From assembly GCA_005772765.1 (NCBI GenBank), contig SXIR01000168.1, forward strand, positions 1-41,298: 41,298 nucleotides of DNA, written 5' to 3'. Below are positions 16,247 through 24,780 of the stretch, piece by piece (position 1 is the first letter of the stretch; every line of letters begins with the position of its first letter). The translations under genes were made by a program, and so were the position numbers. This DNA is from Actinomycetota bacterium (GTDB taxonomy: Bacteria; Actinomycetota; Acidimicrobiia; IMCC26256; PALSA-610). The notes under the pieces were generated by a model. It was not told the origin of the DNA, made no database searches, and saw only the letters and a list, made by a program, of their open reading frames with translations.

Positions 16247-17122
16247 TCAGCGCACGTGCCGGAGCTTCTCGGGATTGAGCTGCGACCAGACACGCGCAAT
16301 GCGACTGTTGCCGTCGCAGCTGATCGTCAGCCAGAGGAACGGCTCGTCCGCTTCACGGACGAGGAGCGCCGTCAGACCGTTCGACGGAACGAGCTCGAAC
16401 GTCATCGTGGGGGTCGATCGCGACGCCAGGTTCACCAGCAAACGTGAGGCGCGATGCGGCCCAACCACTGAGCGCCGGGCCGCGTAGCGATTCGGTCCCG
16501 CGTCGGATTGCACGATGACGTCGGGGCTGAGCATGGTCACGACGCGTTCGATGTCGCCTTCGGCGAGTGCGGTGACGAGTTCGCTGAGCGCGCGGGCTTG
16601 GTGGGGGCCGTCAGGTCGATGGGCCGCCTCGCGGTTGGCCGCGAGGTGGCGTCGGGTTCGGCTGGCGATCTGGCGACAGGCTGTGGGTGAACGATCGACC
16701 ATTGGTGCGATCTCGTCGAACCGATATCCGAACACATCGTGGAGCAACAACACCGCGCGTGCAGTCGGGTCGAGCGTGTCCAGCATCACCAAGAACGCGA
16801 ACGTCAAGGAGTCCGAGAGATCGGCCTGGGCTGCTGGGTCCTCGGCCGATCGCCCCGGGGACTCGATCAGCGGCTCCGGCAGGTAGGGACCGACGTAGGT
16901 CTCCCGACGCGTCGCGATCGAGCGGGAACGGTCGATCGCGAGGTTGGTCGTGACGCGCACGAGCCACGCATCGACCGATTCGATCGCGCGGCGATCGGCC
17001 CGACTCCACCGCAGCCACGCTTCCTGCACGATGTCGTCGGCGTCGCTCACGCTGCCAGTCATTCGGTACGCAATGCCATGGAGGCGCTCGCGGACGGCGC
17101 CGAACTCGTCGGTCTCGTTCAT
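16247..17122 (-). CDS. ECF41-type RNA polymerase sigma factor with C-terminal SnoaL-like domain
   Basis: A 291-residue ECF sigma factor of the ECF41/SigJ type. Sigma-2 (about 8-70) contains RMTGSVSDADDIVQEAWLRW. The linker YVGPYLPEP (76-84) is a hallmark of the group. Sigma-4 (about 110-160) contains LDTLDPTARAVLLLHDVFGY and a helix-turn-helix. A C-terminal NTF2/SnoaL-like extension (about 178-291) ends in a variant of the conserved NPDKL motif (NPEKLRHV). In ECF41 this extension, not a separate anti-sigma factor, controls activity. ATG 17122 overlaps the stop of the upstream FAD oxidoreductase as ATGA. ECF41 genes are typically paired with an oxidoreductase, decarboxylase or epimerase gene, which fits here. 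Confidence 0.92.
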   Translation of the reverse strand: MNETDEFGAVRERLHGIAYRMTGSVSDADDIVQEAWLRWSRADRRAIESVDAWLVRVTTNLAIDRSRSIATRRETYVGPYLPEPLIESPGRSAEDPAAQADLSDSLTFAFLVMLDTLDPTARAVLLLHDVFGYRFDEIAPMVDRSPTACRQIASRTRRHLAANREAAHRPDGPHQARALSELVTALAEGDIERVVTMLSPDVIVQSDAGPNRYAARRSVVGPHRASRLLVNLASRSTPTMTFELVPSNGLTALLVREADEPFLWLTISCDGNSRIARVWSQLNPEKLRHVR

Positions 17123-18366
17123 CGGCAGGCGAGCCTCGCAGCCTCGGCTCCACTTGCGATGGCCGCGTCGCCCAGCAATCCGTTCGCGCCGACCCAGTCG
17201 CCGGCGACGAACACCCCGGGACAGTCGTCGACCCGAGGGCCGAAGCGGCCGCGCAATCCGTCGGGAGCGCGCGGAACGTCGTAGGCCACGACGAGGTGAC
17301 GGCCGAAACGGCGATCGATCACCTGCTCACGCCAACCCGGTTGGACCTCGTCGCAGTAATCCTCCAAGGTCGATTCCGTCGTGTCATCGGCCGTTCCGTA
17401 CCACGACACGTGGACGACCTCACCGTGCGTCGCGAGGTTGGCGGTCGGAGTGTGGGCAGAGAAATACAACGGGGCGTCGAGCGCGAAACACGCTCGGCGT
17501 TGGCTGATCGGTAGCTGCGCGAGGTGGAGATCGAGCGATGCCATCAGTGCCGGTTCGGCGGAATCGGCGTGCGTGGCGAGGGACGCGCTGTGATCGGCCA
17601 GCAGGCGAGCGGCGTGGGCTGGACCTCCGGCAGCAATGATCACAGCGTCGCCCACAACCTCGCGGTCGGTTGTGTGGACGATCCAACGGGTGCCGGAGCG
17701 GGTGATCGCTTCGGCTTTGGCATCGGTCTCGACGACGGTGCCGGCGGCGACGGCAACGCTTCGCAGCGAGTCGATGAGTTGTTGCCAACCGCCATCGAGG
17801 TACCGCACGCCATCGGTGATCGCGCCGATGATCTGGGGAACCGCTGCCGACGCGGCGATCGTGGCGGGATCGGGCGAGTACGTACCGGTGCGACCGACCA
17901 TGCTCAGCAGGGCACGCGCACCAGGGTCACGAGCCACCCGATCGATCCAATCGGCCAACGAACCCGAGAGGTCTCCGCGGAGCGCTCGGCGAGGACTCGC
18001 CAACAAGCGCCCGAGCTCGGCCTTGGCGCGCAGCCCGATGAGCCGAGTGCGGATCGCGTCGAGGTTCGTCCCCGGTAAACGGTCGATGCGCCCCTGCCAG
18101 CGTCCCCATGCGTGTGGCGACGGACGCTGCCCGCGCGGCCCGATCCCGAGCGCCGACAGCTCGCGCCAACCGGCGAGGCCCGCGTAGAGCGCATGGGGTC
18201 CCTCGTTGAACACTCCGCCGCTGGCCCGTCGCTCACTGCGCGCTCGACCGCCGGGTCGGCCGCGGGCCTCGAGCATCGTCACCGTGGCTCCGGCACGTGC
18301 GGCCGTTGCAGCTGCGGTCAGGCCCGCAAGACCGCCTCCGACGACGACAATGGGGTGGCCGGTCAT
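17119..18366 (-). CDS. FAD-dependent oxidoreductase (amine oxidase/phytoene desaturase type), partner of ECF41
   Basis: A 415-residue flavoprotein. The N-terminal motif IVVVGGGLAGLTAAATAA and the downstream EARGRPGGRARS are typical of the protoporphyrinogen-oxidase/phytoene-desaturase group. The C-terminus has VFVAGDWVGANGLLGDAAIASG, the second FAD contact. It overlaps the ECF41 gene by 4 bp and is the oxidoreductase partner often linked to ECF41 sigma factors. Upstream lie a matching ECF41 promoter and a Shine-Dalgarno-like GAGAGGA 7 nt before ATG 18366. The substrate is unknown. Confidence 0.85.
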   Translation of the reverse strand: MTGHPIVVVGGGLAGLTAAATAARAGATVTMLEARGRPGGRARSERRASGGVFNEGPHALYAGLAGWRELSALGIGPRGQRPSPHAWGRWQGRIDRLPGTNLDAIRTRLIGLRAKAELGRLLASPRRALRGDLSGSLADWIDRVARDPGARALLSMVGRTGTYSPDPATIAASAAVPQIIGAITDGVRYLDGGWQQLIDSLRSVAVAAGTVVETDAKAEAITRSGTRWIVHTTDREVVGDAVIIAAGGPAHAARLLADHSASLATHADSAEPALMASLDLHLAQLPISQRRACFALDAPLYFSAHTPTANLATHGEVVHVSWYGTADDTTESTLEDYCDEVQPGWREQVIDRRFGRHLVVAYDVPRAPDGLRGRFGPRVDDCPGVFVAGDWVGANGLLGDAAIASGAEAARLACR

Positions 18367-18399
18367 CAGTGCATCCTCTCGTTCGGTTGTTGTCAGAGA

Positions 18400-18426
18400 G
18401 ACGAGTCGGGCACGGAAAGTGTGACA
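18400..18426 (-). promoter_or_regulatory. Predicted ECF41-dependent promoter (TGTCACA - 16 bp - CGTC)
   Basis: On the minus strand a -35 element TGTCACA (18426-18420) is followed after 16 bp by CGTC (18403-18400), the elements remembered for ECF41 target promoters. It sits directly upstream of the FAD oxidoreductase-ECF41 operon, implying autoregulation. Confidence 0.7.
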
Positions 18427-18430
18427 GGGA

Positions 18431-18457
18431 TACGGTGCGCCGACCCCGACCAGGAGG
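18431..18457 (+). promoter_or_regulatory. -10 element TACGGT and Shine-Dalgarno AGGAGG for the LLM gene
   Basis: TACGGT (18431-18436) would give a roughly 20-nt leader holding AGGAGG (18452-18457), 4 nt before ATG 18462. This contrasts with the leaderless genes in the window. Confidence 0.5.
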
Positions 18458-18461
18458 AATC

Positions 18462-19352
18462 ATGAGCAAACCCGCGGTGGATATCGGCACGTACGGCGTT
18501 TGGTACGGCATGATCGACACGCTTGCGACCCCCGAGGCGCAAGCCACTGCCCAACTGATCGAAGAGCTCGGTTTCGGTGCACTCTGGCTCGCCGAAGCGG
18601 TCGGCCGCGACCCATTCGTGATGTCGTCGGTGTTGCTCAGCGCCACGTCGAAGCTGGCGCTGGCGACGGGAATCGCGAACATCTATGCACGCGACGCGAT
18701 GACGATGAACTCGTGTCAGCAAGCACTCGCCGAGGCGTACCCAGGTCGATTTCTGCTCGGACTCGGCGTGAGCCACGGTCACCTCGTGGCCGGCATCCGC
18801 AAACACGACTGGTCGCGGCCGTACTCGTACATGTCGGAGTACCTCGACCGTATGGACAACGCGCTCTACTTCGCGCCCAAACCCGCCGCGGCGCCCGGAC
18901 GCGTGTTGGCGGCACTCGGACCGAAAATGCTGCGGCTCTCGGCCGACAAGGCCAACGGCGCGCATCCGTACTTCCAGACGTCGGAACACACGAAGGTGGC
19001 CCGCGAGGTCATGGGGCCCGACGCGCTGCTCGCGCCGGAGCAAATGATCGTCTTCAGCGACGATCGCGACACCGCGCGGCGTATTGCTCGTGCGGGGATG
19101 AAGATCTATCTCGGCCTTCCGAACTACTACAACAACCTGGCGCGGTTGGGCTTCGACGAATCGGATTGGGTCGATGGGGGATCGGATCGACTCGTCGACG
19201 CGATCGTGGCCTGGGGGAGTGACGATGCGATCTCGTCGCGGATCCGCGACCATCGCGACGCCGGCGCCGACCACGTCTGCGTGCAGATCCTCACCGACGG
19301 GACGCCGGTCAGCGATGGCGAGTTCCGTCGCCTCGCCGACTTGTTGCCCTAG
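18462..19352 (+). CDS. LLM class F420-dependent oxidoreductase (MSMEG_4141-like)
   Basis: A 296-residue luciferase-like (LLM) TIM-barrel oxidoreductase, presumably using coenzyme F420. It resembles the MSMEG_4141 group: IEELGFGALWLAEAVGRDPFVMSS, LALATGIANIYARD, AEAYPGRFLLGLGVSH, HDWSRPYSYMSEYLDRMD (each quoted in part). The start ATG 18462 has AGGAGG at 18452-18457, and a -10-like TACGGT lies at 18431-18436, so this gene has a short leader. It is divergent from the ECF41 operon, and its -10 element lies 4 bp from that operon's -35. The substrate is unknown. Confidence 0.88.
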   Translation: MSKPAVDIGTYGVWYGMIDTLATPEAQATAQLIEELGFGALWLAEAVGRDPFVMSSVLLSATSKLALATGIANIYARDAMTMNSCQQALAEAYPGRFLLGLGVSHGHLVAGIRKHDWSRPYSYMSEYLDRMDNALYFAPKPAAAPGRVLAALGPKMLRLSADKANGAHPYFQTSEHTKVAREVMGPDALLAPEQMIVFSDDRDTARRIARAGMKIYLGLPNYYNNLARLGFDESDWVDGGSDRLVDAIVAWGSDDAISSRIRDHRDAGADHVCVQILTDGTPVSDGEFRRLADLLP

Positions 19353-19445
19353 GCCTTCTAGGCCGGACCTGTCGCCCGAGGCCGGACCCGTCGCGGTGCC
19401 CGCGGTGGCTGCGGTGGCCGCTGGATCACGCGCGAGTCGGATGAG

Positions 19446-20222
19446 TCAGATGAGGTGGCGAAAGACCGGGTAGCTCTTCGTGCTCTCGGCGCCGTCGACC
19501 ACGATGGTCGTGCCGGTGATCCAGCTTGCGTCGTCACTGGCCAAGAACGCGGCCAACGCGGCGATGTCCTCCGGCTGGCCCGCCCGACCGAGGGGAATCG
19601 ATTCGACGTACGCGTCGTGGATCTGAGGGAGCACCCGCGCAAATCCGGTCAGCGGTGTTTCGACGTAGCCGGGCGCCAAAGCCACCACCCGAACGCCGTG
19701 CTCGGCGAGCTCCATGCCGGCGGTCTGCGTGAACATCGATACGCCGGCTTTGGCGGCGCAGTAGGCCGACATCCCGTCGCCGGGCACCGTCGCGTTGATC
19801 GACGCGAGATTCAAGATCACACCTGCACCCTGCTCGCGCATCACCCGCGCTTGGTGCTTGGTCGACAAGAACACGCCGGTCAGGCACACGTCGATCACGA
19901 CGTTCCATTGTTCGAGCTCGAGGTCGGTGACCAGCCCGTGCGTTCCCAGCCCAGCCGCGTTCACGGCGATGTCGAGCCGTCCGAACCGCTCGGTCGTGGC
20001 CGCAACCATTGCCGCGACCTGCGCCTCGTCGCGAACGTCGACCGCGCAACTCGCGGCGTTGGATCCGAGCGTCGCGGCGACCTCGGCGGCCGAATCCGGA
20101 TTCTGATCAGCGAGCATCACCGAAGCGCCCTCGGCGACGAAGCGTCGCGCACACGCCGCGCCGATTCCCGACGCGCCGCCGGTGACGAGCGCGACTCGAT
20201 CCCGCAATCGGTCGGGGTTCAT
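19446..20222 (-). CDS. SDR family NAD(P)-dependent oxidoreductase
   Basis: A classical 258-residue SDR: TGGASGIG at residues 15-22, NAAGLG, LNLASINA with the catalytic Ser, and AYCAAKAGV with YxxxK, then VALAPGYVETPL and VVDGAESTKSYP near the C-terminus. ATG 20222 overlaps the stop of the upstream membrane SAM-domain gene by 4 bp (ATGA), so the two are translationally coupled. That coupling is the only hint of its role. Convergent with the LLM gene, with 93 bp between the stop codons. Confidence 0.87.
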   Translation of the reverse strand: MNPDRLRDRVALVTGGASGIGAACARRFVAEGASVMLADQNPDSAAEVAATLGSNAASCAVDVRDEAQVAAMVAATTERFGRLDIAVNAAGLGTHGLVTDLELEQWNVVIDVCLTGVFLSTKHQARVMREQGAGVILNLASINATVPGDGMSAYCAAKAGVSMFTQTAGMELAEHGVRVVALAPGYVETPLTGFARVLPQIHDAYVESIPLGRAGQPEDIAALAAFLASDDASWITGTTIVVDGAESTKSYPVFRHLI

Positions 20223-22762
20223 GCTGCCTCGGTGGCAAGCGTCCGGGCCCGTCGGTGCAGCCGCCAGAACGCGACCACGGCGGCCGCGTACACGAACCAC
20301 GCGAGGGTTTGCACGAACCGGAATCCGAACTCCATTGCGAGAATGGTGGTGAGAACTGATCCGATGACCGAGAAGAACCCGTTCACCGCCCAGCCCCATG
20401 CGGTGTAGCCCTCACCATCGTCGCCCATTCCGGCGATTGTTCCGAGACCGAGCGGCATGAACATGCCGAGGCAGAACCCAAGGGGTAAGAGCAACAACAC
20501 TGAGATGGCGATTCGCACGGCGGTGGGCTGGTCGAGCAACGACTCGGTCAGATCGGCGAGCGCGAACCGGTAGAACACCGTGAGCGCAGCCAGCACGCCG
20601 AGCAGCACCGCGAGGGCCCGAGTCGGGTTCGCACGAAAACGGTTCGACACGAGCGCGCCGACCCCGGTCGAGATCAGAATCGCCGCGAGCGTGACGGTGA
20701 GCGAACGCGTCGGATAGCCGAGGAACTGCACGAGGCGCTGGATCATGGTGATCTCGTAGAACATGAAGCCGAGGCCGAGGCATGCGAAGAACACCGCCGA
20801 GTTCGCTTTCGCAGGTAGGCGACTCCATTGCTTGCGGACGAAGACGAACGGCAGCAACAAGAAGATGCCCGCGTACAGCACGGCAAAGCCGAGCAGGACG
20901 AGCATCACCCGTTCACCAATCGTGTCTTCGGGGTCGAGTCCGTTCCACGGGTCGTCGATCTGCGGCACGACATCGAGGAAATCTTCGAAGTGCCAGAAGA
21001 ACGGTGCATCGTCGGTGATCACGCCGATCTCGCCCGGATAGTCGCCGACGATCGCGTCGACGGTCGACTGGTCGGCCGCGCCTGCGAGTCGAGCCGGGAT
21101 GCTCTCGTCACTGAATGCGCCCGGTGCGTACACCAGGCGAGTGTCCTTCAGTTCCGGAACCGTGGCCGTGAAGTTCTCGATCTCGTCCGCGGTGAACGGC
21201 GTGCGCTTCACCACGATTGCCGGTTGGGCGCCTTGGCTCTCCTCGACGGCCAGCAGGATGTGTTGCTCCGGTGTGTCGACGCCGAGCGCTTCGAGCGCGT
21301 GCCGTGCGGTCACGATGTAGCGCGACGTGCGGTTCGGGCGCGCGTCCTCGGGATGATCGGGGTTCGCGAACAAAAGCTCGCCGAACTGCACGACGATGAC
21401 GCCGTCGTCGGAGAGGTGTTGCAGGCTCTCTTGGATCATCTCCGATGTGTAGAGGTAGCTCTCGGAGAGCACGAACGCGCCAGAGCTGGCCGCGTTGTTC
21501 GCGGCGTAGCTGTCGGGTGCAACGAACCAGATGAGGTCGTACTCGCGATCAGAGCGAGCCAGATAGGTACGTCCGTCGCCCTGGTGCAGCTCCACCTCGG
21601 GTCGGCCCGGGAGGTTGCCGGTTGCGTCGCGGAAGTCCTCGCGGAGGAAGCGGACCGTCACGGGGTTGAGCTCGACGGCTTCGATGTTCTTGGCCCCGAA
21701 GTGCAGCGAACCCAGAATTTCGTTCCCTCCGGCGGAACCGATGATGAGGGTGCGCTCGGGCGGGTCGCCGAGGACTTCGAACGGAATGCGCCGCGGGTCG
21801 GTATCGAACCACGTGAGCCCTTCGACGTCGCCGTTCCATCGATGCATGCCTGCGCCATAGGCGCCGTCGTGCACCAAGAGCCAGGCGTTGCCCTCGGCGG
21901 GCCAGTTCGTTCGGGTTTGCGGGACAACCTGCGCGTCCACCCGGAACACTGGGCCCCAGTCGCTCGCCGACGGTTCGTCGGCCTTGGTGCTCGCCACGTA
22001 GCGGGTCTTGTCGGCGTCGGGGATGACCTCGGGGATCCACGCTTGGTGGACGAGCATGATGATCATCACGATGGCGGCCAGCCACCCAACGCAGTCGTGC
22101 AGCACGGCGGCGTCGCCACGCCCTCGGTCCGAACGCGGCAGCATCCAGAGGCCCACGGCGAGGAAGAGCGCAGCGGCGAAGACGATGACCGCAGGCGGGC
22201 CGAACTCCGAGATCAACGGGATCGCACCGACGCAGGCCAAGCCCGCGGCGGCGAGGTCGGCGAAGTAGAGGCGTCCGATGTCGTCGCGCGCCCGCCCGAG
22301 CAAGGTCGCCAGCATCACGCCGGTGGCCACGAACGTCGCATAGATCGCGAAACAGATGAGCCCGAGCTCCGCCAGGTTCTTGAGCGCCGTGCGAGTGATC
22401 GCGCCGCCCTCGCGGTCGAAGATGTTCAGTCCGTCGTGCGCCCAGATCGCTTTGCTCTGGATCGTGCGACGGGCCACGAGCGCATAGCCCGCGACCGTTG
22501 CGATGGCGCCCCAGATCGAACAGGTGGCCACGATCCAACGCGTCGACGCACGCTTGAGCGCGGGAAACATACTCACCGCGATGCCGCCCGAACCGATCCC
22601 GAGCAGGGCGAGCCCGATGACCAGATAGCTGTAGTAATAGAACAGCTTGTAGGAGATGATCCGCGTGTAGGCGACCTCGAGCAAGATGCCCGCGAGGCTC
22701 ACGACCGCGATGGCAACGGTGTTGCGGAGGCGCTCGGATTTGTCGGTCGGCGTCGAGGTCAC
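20219..22762 (-). CDS. Multi-pass membrane protein with embedded spermidine-synthase-like SAM domain
   Basis: An 847-residue protein. The first about 240 residues hold around seven hydrophobic segments (for example AIAVVSLAGILLEVAYTRII and AVIVFAAALFLAVGLWML). Residues about 270-600 form a soluble domain with a spermidine-synthase/SAM-methyltransferase core: TLIIGSAGGNEILGSL, NIEAVELNPVTVRFL, LHQGDGRTYLARS and REYDLIWFVAPDSY. From about residue 625 there are six or so further segments. Similar TM-flanked spermidine-synthase-like proteins exist in other bacteria, mostly without known function. Residues for a true polyamine synthase (GGGDG core, catalytic Asp) are altered. The start is GTG 22762. 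It is coupled to the downstream SDR by a 4-bp overlap. Confidence 0.8.
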   Translation of the reverse strand: MTSTPTDKSERLRNTVAIAVVSLAGILLEVAYTRIISYKLFYYYSYLVIGLALLGIGSGGIAVSMFPALKRASTRWIVATCSIWGAIATVAGYALVARRTIQSKAIWAHDGLNIFDREGGAITRTALKNLAELGLICFAIYATFVATGVMLATLLGRARDDIGRLYFADLAAAGLACVGAIPLISEFGPPAVIVFAAALFLAVGLWMLPRSDRGRGDAAVLHDCVGWLAAIVMIIMLVHQAWIPEVIPDADKTRYVASTKADEPSASDWGPVFRVDAQVVPQTRTNWPAEGNAWLLVHDGAYGAGMHRWNGDVEGLTWFDTDPRRIPFEVLGDPPERTLIIGSAGGNEILGSLHFGAKNIEAVELNPVTVRFLREDFRDATGNLPGRPEVELHQGDGRTYLARSDREYDLIWFVAPDSYAANNAASSGAFVLSESYLYTSEMIQESLQHLSDDGVIVVQFGELLFANPDHPEDARPNRTSRYIVTARHALEALGVDTPEQHILLAVEESQGAQPAIVVKRTPFTADEIENFTATVPELKDTRLVYAPGAFSDESIPARLAGAADQSTVDAIVGDYPGEIGVITDDAPFFWHFEDFLDVVPQIDDPWNGLDPEDTIGERVMLVLLGFAVLYAGIFLLLPFVFVRKQWSRLPAKANSAVFFACLGLGFMFYEITMIQRLVQFLGYPTRSLTVTLAAILISTGVGALVSNRFRANPTRALAVLLGVLAALTVFYRFALADLTESLLDQPTAVRIAISVLLLLPLGFCLGMFMPLGLGTIAGMGDDGEGYTAWGWAVNGFFSVIGSVLTTILAMEFGFRFVQTLAWFVYAAAVVAFWRLHRRARTLATEAA

Positions 22763-22834
22763 GTCGAGGTCACGCAGTTTCCGCTCGAAGGGCGAGGTAT
22801 CCCGAAAGGGATCGGGGCAGCGTACCGGTCGAGC

Positions 22835-24631
22835 TCAGGCGACCTCGGCCACGAGGCGCTCGTACTCATCGATCTGTGTGCGGACGACCGCCAGGCTGGC
22901 GGTCCAGAACTCCCCGTCACGGATGTCGATGTCGAACCGGCCGGCGAGCGTCGCCGCGTCGGCCATCCCCGTGCTCGACAGCAAGTCGGTATAGCCGGCC
23001 CGAAACTGCTCGGCGTCGCGTCGGTACCGTTCGTACAGCCCGAGTCCGAACAGCAGTCCGTAGGTGTAGGGCCAGTTGTAGAACGGCGTGAAGTAGTGCG
23101 CCTTGACCGCCCACATGTACCGATGGCGATGGTCGCGATGCAAACCGTCGCCGTAGGCCTGCTCTTGTGCTTCGAGCATGAGTTCATTGAGTTCGGTCGG
23201 CGACAACGCGGTGCGCTGTCGACGTCGGCACAGTTCCGACTCGAACCGGAATCGGCTGTGAATATCGACCACCACCTGGGAAGAGCCAACCAAGTTCGTG
23301 TCGAGCAGCGCGAGCCGACTCCACGCGTCGGTCGCACTTGCGAGCGCGTGATCGAACAGCAATGTCTCACAGAAAATTGACGCGGTCTCGGCGAGCGCCA
23401 TCGGCGTGCGTTGCTGGATCGGCGTGCGCTCCGCGAGGGCAACATTGTGAAAGGCGTGGCCGAGCTCGTGGGCCAACGTCGACACAGCGTCGATGCTGCC
23501 GTCGAAGTTCATCATGATGCGGCTCGCTCCGTGACCGAGCGACGCGCAATAGGCGCCGCCACGTTTCCCGTCGCGGATCTCGCCGTCGATCCACCGCTCG
23601 TCGAAGGCCCGGTCGGCCAAGGCCAAGAGTTCGGGGGAGAACGTGCCGAACGCGTCGCGCACCAAAGCGCTCGCCGACGACCAATCGACTTCGGGCGCCG
23701 CGCCAACGGGCGCGAAGAGATCCCACCACGGAAGTCCCTCGGTGTGGCCGAGGAGTCGAGCCTTGGCTCGGAAATAGCGGCGGAAGTCGGGCAACGATGC
23801 GACCACGGCTGCGGTCATCGCGTCGAGCGTGGCCCGGTCGACTGCGTTCACCTGGAGCGCCGGAGCGAGGTCGTCGTCCCATCGGCGACGTCGATTCAGC
23901 ACGGCGAGTTCGCCCTTGGCACCGTTCAACGCCGCTGCGAGTGGGACCTCGACCGTCGCCCAGGCCCGCAACTCGCCGAGGTATGCCTCGTGCCGGCGCG
24001 CCGCGTCCGGGTGGGTCGCGAGGCCGCGCGCCAGCGCCATCGGAACGGTTTCGGTGGTCCCGTCGATCTCGAACGTGACGAGCAGCTGGGAGGAGATGTC
24101 GCCGTGGAGACGGGCCCACGCCAACCCACCACTCGGCCCGAGTGCCGCCGCCAGCGACTCCTCCGACTCCGACATCTGCAGATCGGCAGTCTCGTGCAAC
24201 GTGTGGAGGAAGTGCGCATGCGCGCCGGCGGTCTCGGATCCTCGGGTGAGCGGATCGGCACCAAGTGCTGCGATCCACTTGCCGAGCCGTTTGGTGAGCG
24301 GACCCAGCATCGAGGTGCGGCTCTGGAGTTCGACCGTCAGCGCCGCCGCGCGGTCGTTGCGGCTATCGGTCGTGACCAGGGCATAGAGGTACGTGTTGAG
24401 CCGACGTAGTCGTTCCTGGAGGTCGTTCGTGACGTCGAGGATCTCGCGCAGGGCCGCGTGGTCCGCCTCGGTCGGATTGGCGCCATGGCGGTCGCGAATC
24501 CCGAGTTCGTCGTAGCGGGCGACGAGCCGGTCGACGTCAGCAAACGCCAACTCGAGCTGATCGCCGAACGTGCGATCGGTGAGCGAAGCGAAGATCGATT
24601 CGAGTTCCCAATGTGGCGCTGTGCCGACCAT
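22835..24631 (-). CDS. M3 family oligoendopeptidase (PepF-like)
   Basis: A 598-residue cytosolic zinc metallopeptidase that cleaves short peptides. The HExxH zinc motif is seen as LAHELGHAFHNVAL (H388, E389, H392). The third-ligand Glu lies about 25 residues on, in MALAETASIFCETLL. The C-terminal M3 pattern (HYFTPFYNWPYTYGLLFGLGLY) is also present. The length fits PepF/oligoendopeptidase F. ATG 24631 is set by TACGTT 6 nt upstream, with no Shine-Dalgarno. The gene is isolated from its neighbours by 72 and 149 bp. Confidence 0.92.
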   Translation of the reverse strand: MVGTAPHWELESIFASLTDRTFGDQLELAFADVDRLVARYDELGIRDRHGANPTEADHAALREILDVTNDLQERLRRLNTYLYALVTTDSRNDRAAALTVELQSRTSMLGPLTKRLGKWIAALGADPLTRGSETAGAHAHFLHTLHETADLQMSESEESLAAALGPSGGLAWARLHGDISSQLLVTFEIDGTTETVPMALARGLATHPDAARRHEAYLGELRAWATVEVPLAAALNGAKGELAVLNRRRRWDDDLAPALQVNAVDRATLDAMTAAVVASLPDFRRYFRAKARLLGHTEGLPWWDLFAPVGAAPEVDWSSASALVRDAFGTFSPELLALADRAFDERWIDGEIRDGKRGGAYCASLGHGASRIMMNFDGSIDAVSTLAHELGHAFHNVALAERTPIQQRTPMALAETASIFCETLLFDHALASATDAWSRLALLDTNLVGSSQVVVDIHSRFRFESELCRRRQRTALSPTELNELMLEAQEQAYGDGLHRDHRHRYMWAVKAHYFTPFYNWPYTYGLLFGLGLYERYRRDAEQFRAGYTDLLSSTGMADAATLAGRFDIDIRDGEFWTASLAVVRTQIDEYERLVAEVA

Positions 24632-24637
24632 GGCTGC

Positions 24638-24643
24638 AACGTA
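24638..24643 (-). promoter_or_regulatory. -10 element TACGTT of a predicted leaderless promoter (M3 peptidase)
   Basis: On the minus strand TACGTT ends 6 nt before ATG 24631. Confidence 0.5.
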
Positions 24644-24780
24644 CCGTGCGACGCCCGTGATCCCGCGGTGCCCGATGACCCCACAGCGCCGGGTCGGCCC
24701 CGAGGTACGCCGACCGCCGGGGCCCAGTCGGATCGTGTCCCGACTGGCGCCGACGGACCCACGAGATGAAGCATGCTCCG

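Noticed and set aside
19348-19362. CCTAG-GCCTT-CTAGG inverted repeat after the LLM gene
   Set aside because: A 5-bp stem is too weak to call a terminator. The nearby short direct repeats look like composition.
20828-23380. 850-codon open frame on the plus strand
   Set aside because: It is the complement of the membrane SAM-domain gene and part of the peptidase gene, both with clear family motifs. Its composition is rich in Arg, Glu and Val with no recognisable domain, as expected for an antisense frame in G+C-rich DNA.
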